Shown in pieces: positions 61,583-64,000 of a stretch of 64,000 nucleotides of DNA. Source of the DNA: Allodiplogaster sudhausi. Lineage: Eukaryota > Nematoda > Chromadorea > Rhabditida > Diplogasteridae. The notes below the pieces were generated by a model, which was given only the letters and a program-made list of their open reading frames with translations, made no database searches and was not told the origin of the DNA. The DNA lies in contig CALZFC010000018.1 in the NCBI GenBank assembly GCA_945643635.1, positions 2,844,501-2,908,500 on the forward strand, given 5' to 3'. Made by a program: the position numbers and the translations under genes. Position 1 is the first letter of the stretch; the number at the start of each line of letters is the position of its first letter.

Positions 61583-61891
61583 CTCTCGCTCACTCTCTTT
61601 CTATCTCTCTCAGTCTCCCTATTTTTCTCTATCTCTCAATCCCTAGCGATAATCCAATTATCAACTTGTACTTTATAAAAGTGCCTGAATGACATTACAA
61701 CTTTGTATATATGTATGCAGCAATATAGACTCATGAAGTTCATATTGAGTGCACTAAATTGTGAAATAAGAATATGTACTCGAAGAAAGAAACAATTGTT
61801 TCAGAGCCACCATGGACATTGATCACCTGCTAAACAAATCGGTCCTTCTACTCGATCTGCAGGAGACTTCGCTTGAGGAGATCTTTGCAAA
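20274..61891 (+). CDS. Large multi-exon gene, SLC4A11-like transporter with a long disordered N-terminal region (partial)
   Basis: Eleven exons (listed separately) run left to right: 20274-20369, 20754-20830, 26760-26913, 29802-29875, 30550-30640, 41148-41221, 54185-54980, 55364-55471, 58317-59376, 61426-61501 and 61805-61891. Exit and entry phases agree at every junction except 55471 to 58317. The early exons are Ser/Pro/Ala/Gly-rich or acidic and look disordered. The last two resemble the N-terminal cytoplasmic domain of SLC4A11 (BTR1), the borate/ammonia/proton-linked member of the SLC4 bicarbonate transporter superfamily: KDFxxEIRAxxDID then TSLEEI. In that family this domain precedes a membrane domain of 12-14 segments, which must lie beyond 64 kb. 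The gene would exceed 42 kb here. A start at ATG 20285 is possible. Threading the disordered exons to the SLC4-like ones is inference; two adjacent genes cannot be excluded. Confidence 0.5.
20754..20830 (+). CDS. large gene, exon with triple NAGNAG acceptor
   Basis: Reads MSVGSNSTMANEDNNVGPPS plus PQ, ending at donor GTACAC in phase 0. The acceptor region is CAGCAGCAG (20751-20759): any of the three AGs keeps the frame and changes only the number of alanines. ATG 20765 could alternatively serve as a start codon. Confidence 0.5.
22640..22830. repeat. minisatellite of about 50 bp units grown out of (GA)n
   Basis: About four imperfect copies of a unit containing GAGTGAGAAGAAAACAAGAA followed by AGAGAGAGAAAGAGGGC-like sequence. 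Copies are recognisable by GTGAGAAG.AAACAAGAAAG at about 22656, 22710, 22758 (AAGCAGAAAAG variant) and 22780. Confidence 0.6.
24605..24712. repeat. tandem duplication inside a CT tract
   Basis: Two adjacent copies of about 52 bp sharing TTTCTTTGTATCTCTTCTCT followed by TTCTGTTCCCTCTCTCT and CCATCTC. It shows unequal exchange acting on interrupted microsatellites. Confidence 0.6.
26760..26913 (+). CDS. large gene, exon
   Basis: Acceptor TTCTCTCCAG, donor GTGAGA, phase 0 to 1 (154 bp). Reads NHEPLRSVRWQSVRDADGRT, then an Arg/Ser/Gly-rich segment and NPLLRRTGTLPAMKK. Clearly GC-rich against AT-rich flanks and open in this frame. The basic RRTGTLP-type motif could be a phosphorylation or 14-3-3 site; this is inference. 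Confidence 0.6.
26914..29801 (+). repeat. 2.9 kb intron
   Basis: CT at about 27195-27240 and 29185-29260; GA at about 27500-27602, so one GA and two CT tracts face each other. The rest (27620-29150) is AT-rich and holds no coding signal I trust. A C run lies at about 28238-28248. Confidence 0.65.
29802..29875 (+). CDS. large gene, exon
   Basis: Acceptor TTTCTTCTCAG, donor GTGCGT, phase 1 to 0 (74 bp). Joined to the previous exon's G it reads GSSPDPIFTPHFLCVPRLSG then RGSPS. The donor context (CATCA before GTGCGT) is weak, so the right border is the least certain part. Confidence 0.5.
29876..30549 (+). repeat. intron with CT tracts
   Basis: CT at about 29945-30085 and 30505-30541. The second runs to within 9 bp of the next acceptor and would serve as its polypyrimidine tract. 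Confidence 0.6.
30550..30640 (+). CDS. large gene, acidic exon
   Basis: Acceptor CTTGCTCAG, donor GTACGG, phase 0 to 1 (91 bp). Reads VASMNSEPESCIDDARYMND then NDDDLGLEFS. Strongly acidic and open. The phase matches the neighbouring exons on both sides. Confidence 0.6.
30641..41147 (+). repeat. 10.5 kb intron, the densest (GA)n/(CT)n stretch
   Basis: Main CT tracts at about 31230-31400, 31815-31895, 32865-32935, 33320-33358, 33940-34135, 34680-34755, 35150-35255, 35380-35590, 35720-35885, 37125-37280, 37405-37560, 37740-37910, 39080-39200, 39440-39495, 40310-40440 and 40965-41092. Main GA tracts at about 31075-31135, 32360-32440, 32610-32675, 34905-35070, 36285-36325, 36720-36930, 39600-39650 and 39938-40038. 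Exon-like patches at 35894, 40256 and 40519 do not keep phase and are not called. 33361-33640 and 38110-39050 are ordinary unique sequence. Confidence 0.7.
41148..41221 (+). CDS. large gene, exon
   Basis: Acceptor CCTAGCACAG, donor GTAACC, phase 1 to 0 (74 bp). With the preceding exon's G it reads EGSAQIYATADSGGSKDEPP then DRFVT. A 130 bp (CT)n block ends about 55 bp upstream. A frame open through ATG 41131 (MKPSTEGSAQ) offers an alternative promoter or start. Confidence 0.55.
42836..42905 (+). other. tRNA-like promoter boxes, possible tRNA-derived SINE head
   Basis: GGTGGTCTAACGGATAG resembles an RNA polymerase III A box with D arm. AAGTTCGAGCTTGG, 30 bp on, resembles a B box with T arm. 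The acceptor and anticodon stems do not pair well, so a functional tRNA is unlikely. A tRNA-derived SINE head or decayed tRNA copy is the better reading. Confidence 0.3.
43930..43971. repeat. perfect 19 bp hairpin
   Basis: TTCCGTTCTCCAAATCGAT (43930-43948) and its exact complement (43953-43971) flank a CGGA loop. It could be a recent foldback of a replication fork, a MITE core or a small-RNA precursor. No flanking duplication was obvious. Confidence 0.75.
45379..45500. mobile_element. diverged relative of the TTAA-flanked MITE at 5758
   Basis: TTAA is followed by AGGAGGCCTATCACTGAAAA, matching the 5758 element's first 20 bp at all but a few positions. Both continue with an ATTGCCGC motif and later a GCAATT.GAA motif in the same order. 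The far terminus is too diverged to delimit. It sits about 100-200 bp outside the large element at 45596. Confidence 0.5.
45596..46437 (+). repeat. left terminal inverted repeat with 39 bp subrepeats
   Basis: The outer 130 bp are nearly identical to the right end. From about 45700 to 46140 roughly eleven 39 bp units follow, each with TACGCGTA or TACGTGTA then CAAAAGTGCTCAAAA-like sequence. Since 39 is a multiple of 3, an open frame here shows a 13-residue periodicity, which is a repeat artefact. The inner part (46330-46437: GATCCCGATCACATGATCTA, GCTCGCTGCT) matches the right arm with more differences. Confidence 0.85.
46739..46815. repeat. degenerate minisatellite, unit about 11-16 bp
   Basis: Repeats of AACCCCGATACCGT with variants (ACCCAATACCGCT, AACCAAATACCTT, AACCCGGATACCGT). 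It has a telomere-like C-rich look but is irregular. It lies within the interior of the large element. Confidence 0.55.
46853..46914 (-). pseudogene. exon-like block inside the element, terminal, unidentified
   Basis: On the minus strand, acceptor AAAATCTTTTCAG opens a 62 bp block reading GRQTCAAKGKPTMLHDALVL and then TAA when entered in phase 1. The phase fits the block at 47079-47177. Product not recognised. Probably a captured host gene end. Confidence 0.3.
47079..47177 (-). pseudogene. exon-like block inside the element, unidentified
   Basis: Minus strand, acceptor AAGTTGCAG, donor GTTAGG, 99 bp, phase 1 to 1, open. It reads VISSGDGPRVGLLDLLNTPL then CAHPSSHSSWPSL. GC-rich against AT-rich flanks. 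It joins in phase to 48128-48203 upstream and 46853-46914 downstream. Product not recognised. Confidence 0.35.
47588..47686 (-). pseudogene. exon-like block inside the element, C-terminal, unidentified
   Basis: Minus strand, acceptor ATGACTTTCAG, 32 codons plus TGA, phase 0. It reads FVPGDLSFKILAGVRKQLQE then DEEKVAQQKVSL, with a predicted helical, charged tail. It does not keep phase with 48128-48203, so it is either an alternative last exon or from another captured gene. Confidence 0.4.
48128..48203 (-). pseudogene. exon-like block inside the element, unidentified
   Basis: Minus strand, acceptor GAGACGTTAG, donor GTTTTG, 76 bp, phase 0 to 1. It reads TLGAPSPANIDAATSWRDQP then DAPLG. Alternative frames on both strands are also open here, so the strand call is tentative. 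Confidence 0.3.
48360..48584. mobile_element. second TTAA-type MITE, nested in the large element
   Basis: TTAATATTTTGCACGGTGCAT (one base longer than its core) at the left pairs with ATGCACCGTGCAAAAAATTAA at the right. TTAA occurs at 48361-48364 and 48580-48583. The centre (48461-48502) is a further hairpin with TTGCACGGTTCACG and its complement. Its sequence is unrelated to the 5758 family. No coding capacity. Confidence 0.7.
48723..48805 (+). pseudogene. possible captured first coding exon of hnRNP K with in-frame stop
   Basis: Acceptor TTCGATTGTAG, donor GTTAGA. ATG 48750 opens MKHQGGND and is stopped by TAG at 48774; beyond the stop the frame reads RRQGQCRLQ. The short basic opening resembles the N terminus of invertebrate hnRNP K proteins, but this rests mainly on its position upstream of clear KH exons on the same strand. 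Confidence 0.35.
50120..50260 (+). pseudogene. captured hnRNP K KH-domain exon, disabled by TAG
   Basis: Acceptor TTTATCTCAG, donor GTTAGA, 47 codons, phase 0 to 0. After an acidic/Gly segment it reads EARMLVHQSHAGTLIGRGG, then TAG (50216-50218), then KIKELRESTRVNIK. This is the KH fold of hnRNP K: the 'LVHQS.AG' strand, the GxxG RNA-gripping loop (GRGG) and the KIKELRE helix. The stop replaces the residue right after the loop, where the family usually has Ser, Tyr or Ala. hnRNP K binds C-rich RNA/DNA; this copy could not give a full protein. Confidence 0.75.
50540..50617 (+). pseudogene. captured hnRNP K exon, broken at the arm boundary
   Basis: Acceptor AACTTGCAG after a 279 bp intron. The frame continues the KH domain as VFSNCAPSTGRVVLLSGDDN then AIARGC. 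Similarity to hnRNP K stops at about 50612-50617, exactly where sequence matching the left inverted arm begins. The frame then runs into arm sequence and stops (TAG at about 50648). Confidence 0.7.
50612..51443 (-). repeat. right terminal inverted repeat with 39 bp subrepeats
   Basis: Mirror image of the left arm. About eleven 39 bp units at about 50915-51350 carry GTACGCGTACTTTTTTGTGC, with variants TACGCGTCC, TACGTGTA and TACACGTA. The inner part contains the GATCATGTGATCGGG counterpart (50679-50693). The outer 80 bp are nearly identical to the left end. Confidence 0.85.
51450..54184 (+). repeat. last part of the 13 kb intron
   Basis: GA at about 51630-51685, 51780-51865 and 53350-53430; CT at about 52100-52145, 52915-52970, 53160-53245, 53870-53895 and 53965-53990. 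A short CT run (54162-54175) precedes the next acceptor. A C run lies at about 51490-51497. No gene seen. Confidence 0.65.
54185..54980 (+). CDS. large gene, 796 bp disordered-region exon
   Basis: Acceptor CCTCTAAAATGCAG after a CT tract, donor GTTTGG, phase 0 to 1. It opens IPHEAALRSSPMAAAAEVTS, continues Ala/Ser/Gly-rich with SIIDRKLRKYASETSFGTAE, a RRRRHDSDASGS basic-acidic stretch, RRIRRPKSASNAEMNVS, and closes KERRPSNVYMFDDDSVHEFE DDD. RRPSN and RPKSAS look like basophilic kinase or 14-3-3 sites (inference). Very GC-rich. The reverse strand is also open over 200 codons, but lacks splice signals and phase fit. ATG 54179 just before the acceptor could be a start if this exon were transcribed from a local promoter. 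Confidence 0.65.
54981..55363 (+). other. short AT-rich intron
   Basis: 383 bp, donor GTTTGG, acceptor CTCAACACAG, no microsatellite and nothing else seen. Confidence 0.5.
55364..55471 (+). CDS. large gene, exon
   Basis: Acceptor CCTCAACACAG, donor GTTCTA, 108 bp, phase 1 to 1. It reads VRLLDSCLSCPPEPRMTRRT then FSFLAQFQRRDSSSNT. The phase fits the preceding exon exactly. RRTFS and RRDSSS are further basophilic kinase-type motifs. Confidence 0.55.
55472..58316 (+). repeat. 2.8 kb intron with an unresolved junction
   Basis: GA at about 55525-55560, 55638-55678, 55845-55863, 56270-56350, 57070-57105, 57305-57375 and 57960-57995; CT at about 56075-56100 and 57625-57755. The exon before leaves in phase 1 and the next enters in phase 0, so a small exon of phase 1 to 0 may be missing. 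One candidate is 58138-58157 (DEEADND, weak donor GTGGAG). 55776 (VLPEKGFISDDG) and 55916 (RPKPNFYVVLKHMPKGIG, donor GTAAGC) are other coding-like patches. Confidence 0.45.
58317..59376 (+). CDS. large gene, 1.06 kb disordered-region exon
   Basis: Acceptor GGTTTTCTAGCAG, donor GTCGGA, phase 0 to 1. An in-frame TAG just upstream (58311-58313) means the reading starts at this acceptor or at ATG 58347. It opens KKRAANRRRLMASVPTTLEN. It continues with a Pro-rich TPLPTPPEDETE stretch, QLNRRTSHTLLYVPEQRRVS, RRKSVQTGAPA, RSFERRASQPTLQ, an Ala-rich part, MLSKRVSWLSMKSLAESVEP and a Gly/Thr run, closing QLNDELDLDSDTPPLDTLSW SFA. There are many RRxS and RxxS sites and no globular domain. The reverse strand is also open for 237 codons, but without splice or phase support. 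Confidence 0.65.
59377..61425 (+). repeat. 2.0 kb intron, mainly GA-type tracts
   Basis: GA at about 59400-59450, 59775-59815, 60010-60110, 60268-60315, 60398-60440 and 61350-61405. 60441-61320 is unique sequence without a trusted gene. The acceptor TTTTATTTTCAG follows a GA-rich segment directly. Confidence 0.6.
61426..61501 (+). CDS. SLC4A11-like N-terminal domain, exon 1 of 2 visible
   Basis: Acceptor TTATTTTCAG, donor GTTAGC, 76 bp, phase 1 to 2. With the preceding exon's G it reads DEYDNVTLMYAKHEKIPMKD then FGSEIR. In SLC4A11 the corresponding segment is a strand followed by a K-x-F-x-x-E-I-R-A helix start. The next exon supplies the Ala exactly in phase. Confidence 0.6.
61502..61804 (+). 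other. 303 bp intron with CT tract
   Basis: CT-rich at about 61541-61642, then AT-rich to the acceptor AATTGTTTCAG. Confidence 0.55.
61805..61891 (+). CDS. SLC4A11-like N-terminal domain, exon 2 of 2 visible
   Basis: Acceptor TTGTTTCAG, donor GTTAGC, 87 bp, phase 2 to 2. Reads ATMDIDHLLNKSVLLLDLQE then TSLEEIFAK. The pattern D-[IL]-D-x-[FL]-L, a hydrophobic strand, then TSL-[DE]-x-[IV] is shared with SLC4A11, and more loosely with other SLC4 cytoplasmic domains (the VLLD...TSLEEI segment). CCACCATGG around ATG 61811 is a good start context by chance or as an internal start. The following exon is outside the window or not recognised. Confidence 0.6.
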
Positions 61892-62150
61892 GTTAGCGAT
61901 TCTCCTGTCTGAATATACATATGCACATTTCATTTATTTTTCTTGTTTACAAATAAATTTCAATATTCCCCATTCTGTATTCAAAAGAAACTTGCTTGCA
62001 GATGCCGATGCTTTTTTTTGCTAAGAAAAAATTTCTCAATTACTTGGTACTATGTTATCTGAAAGAAATGTCACATTCACATGAGCTTCAATGTTTTTTT
62101 AAAGAAATTAGCCAGATTTCCCTCTCGCTCTTTCTTTCTCTCTCTCTCTT

Positions 62151-62189
<39 letters not shown>

Positions 62190-62463
62190 TCCTCTCTCTC
62201 CCTATTTCTCTCGATCTCTCGCGCTCTGACGAATCCTCAAATGCGCTCAATAGCATTTCCATCCACTTTCTGTCCTGTCACATTCAAAAGCCTTTCTCTT
62301 CCTTCCTTTCGCCTTTTCCTCTTCTTTCTCAGTCACATAGTAAAAGAGAGAGTCCTGAGCATGTGTTCCAAGTCCGTCTTTCTCAGACTCTGTGGCCCCT
62401 CATTCTCCTTCTCTGTCTCGCTCTTCTTTGGTAGCTCTTCTCTCTCTCTCTCTCTCTCTTTCA

Positions 62464-62496
<33 letters not shown>

Positions 62497-62641
62497 TCTC
62501 TTTCTCTCTCTCTACATTTTTCCTACTTGATTTCTCTCGTCAATCCCTTTAATACGTTCTAAACTCTTCTCATCAGTCTCTGTCAATCTGTGTCTCCCCC
62601 TTATTTTCTCTCTCTCTATGACCCTTTCTTCTCTCGCTCTT

Positions 62642-62698
<57 letters not shown>

Positions 62699-63039
62699 CA
62701 TGCAACGACAGTGGCAGGGTGCTTCTGTGCGCGATTCTACAATCTAATTTGCCATCTCGGTCCCATCCTCGTCTTCTGCTGCTTCTTCTTCTTCGCTCTC
62801 CTCTTTCTTAGCGCCTTCAGTACGCCGGGAACAGTGCTGAGATAGAAAGGGTAGACAGAGAGGGAACGAGAGAGAGGGAGGAGATATGGAGAGAGAGAGA
62901 GATAGAGAGAGAGTGAGAGGGAGAGAGAACGATAACCCTGAACGACTCAGACAGAACATGCACAGCAGTAAGCAAAAGAAGCGAGCAAACCAGAAGCTCG
63001 GAGATGAACGGAGAGAAAGAGGAATTGGGTTGAGTGCCT

Positions 63040-63072
<33 letters not shown>

Positions 63073-64000
63073 CGAGAGAGAGAGAGGACAGAAAGGGAGA
63101 GAGATAGCGAGAAGAGAGAAAGGGAGAGAAGGGAGAAAGGGAGAGAGATAGCGAGAAAAGAGAGAGGAGAGGAGACAGAAAAAAGAAACAGAGAGTGAGA
63201 GAGATATTTCTCACCCCTCCTGCTTATCTAGAAAAATAGAGTCATAAATTGTAGAGAAGCCGACAACTAATTAGCAGCTTGACGGGGGAATTGAAACGCC
63301 GGTAATATGACTAATCTGATGTTCGATCACGATAACATAATGTCGTTGTTTTTTTCTGCAATAATTCAGCAGATTCCACCGGGGAATGCATTAGGTGAGC
63401 TTTGCTTAAGGTTGTCTTTTCTAATTTTTCCATCTTGATTTTTTTTTACTTATCGGCGATTTAGTGTTAACTGTGAAGAGAGCCAAAAGAGAGACAGATG
63501 GGTGTGGTGAGAGATAGAGAGAGAAAGAGAGAGAGAGAGAGAAAGAGAGATAGAAATATAAATTAGAGAAGCAGACAACTGCTATCCTTGAATAATGACG
63601 TCAAGGTCCGAAATGGCATCCGTTGCCAATGAGGTGGGCCGATGTGTGTGAAAAAAAACAAAGAGGATAGGACAGCCGAGAGAAAATAGAAACCGAGAGA
63701 GAGAGAAGGAGAGAGAGAGCGAGTGAGAGAGAGAGAGTGAGGAGAGAGACGGACGAAGGAAATGGAGATATCGAAACAGGCGGAATCTTCTGCTGCTCCT
63801 GCTGTGACTTCATCATTTTCGGCTATTGCATTGCACTTCTATTTCTTCATCACTCTCTCACTTTCTATCTTTCTCTCTGTATTCTCTTTCTCTGTCTCTC
63901 TGTGTCCCCTCTCTCTCATCACTTTTCTCTCTCTCTATCATGTTTTCGACTTCATCACACTCCACATGGCACTTTTTCTTATGCTGCCGTGTATGCATCC
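61892..64000 (+). repeat. intron or spacer with (CT)n and (GA)n to the window end
   Basis: CT at about 62130-62190, 62440-62512, 62645-62695 and 63865-63935; GA at about 62890-62930, 63040-63090, 63510-63550 and 63700-63740. No exon continuing in phase 2 was confirmed. A 25 bp block between TTCAG and GTGAGC (63370-63394, QIPPGNAL in phase 0) is a weak micro-exon candidate. Confidence 0.5.

Noticed and set aside
1..64000. CRISPR arrays, rRNA genes, bacterial operons, viral genes
   Set aside because: No spaced direct repeats, no rRNA-like blocks and no compact operon structure were seen. All repeats found are microsatellites, minisatellites or inverted-repeat elements.

Overview
This window comes from a eukaryote, almost certainly a metazoan. 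Its coding sequence is split into short exons (20 to 150 bp, with two of about 0.8 and 1.1 kb). These are separated either by tiny introns (49 to 62 bp in the gene at 7.3-8.0 kb) or by very long ones (up to about 13 kb). The encoded parts include an EGF-like module followed by a membrane segment, hnRNP K-type KH sequence, and the N-terminal domain of an SLC4A11-like transporter. I cannot name the lineage. There is no bacterial operon, rRNA or CRISPR array. Most of the window is introns or spacer crowded with long (GA)n and (CT)n tracts. These tracts generate nearly all long open frames (Ser/Leu- or Arg/Glu-rich), and I do not count those as genes.

Layout. Bases 1-52 are the 3' end of an exon. 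5.76-5.96 kb holds a TTAA-flanked MITE. 7.34-7.99 kb is the 3' end of a small gene with two minute introns. 8.36-8.80 kb is the 3' end of a single-pass EGF-type membrane protein gene with a poly(A) signal. 8.8-16.7 kb is mostly (GA)n/(CT)n. 16.74-19.36 kb is a 2.6 kb near-perfect palindrome.

From 20.27 kb to 61.89 kb I can thread eleven plus-strand exons. Their splice phases agree at every junction except one, between 55.47 and 58.32 kb. Together they would encode a long, low-complexity, Ser/Pro/Ala-rich cytoplasmic region leading into an SLC4A11-like N-terminal domain. The gene continues past the right edge, where the membrane-spanning part would lie.

The long intron at 41.2-54.2 kb carries the most unusual object. 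It is a 5.85 kb DNA element (45596-51443) flanked by ATATAT and bounded by roughly 840 bp inverted repeats. The arms are built largely of 39 bp subrepeats centred on TACGCGTA, like Foldback/Galileo-type elements. Its interior holds intron-containing fragments of an hnRNP K gene with in-frame stop codons. One of these abuts the inner edge of the right arm. The interior also holds several minus-strand exon-like blocks, a second TTAA-type MITE and a degenerate minisatellite. It looks like a transposon that captured host gene pieces at the DNA level.

All calls are from reading the sequence by eye. Exon borders are inferred from GT/AG sites, phase and coding character, and none has been checked against transcripts or databases.
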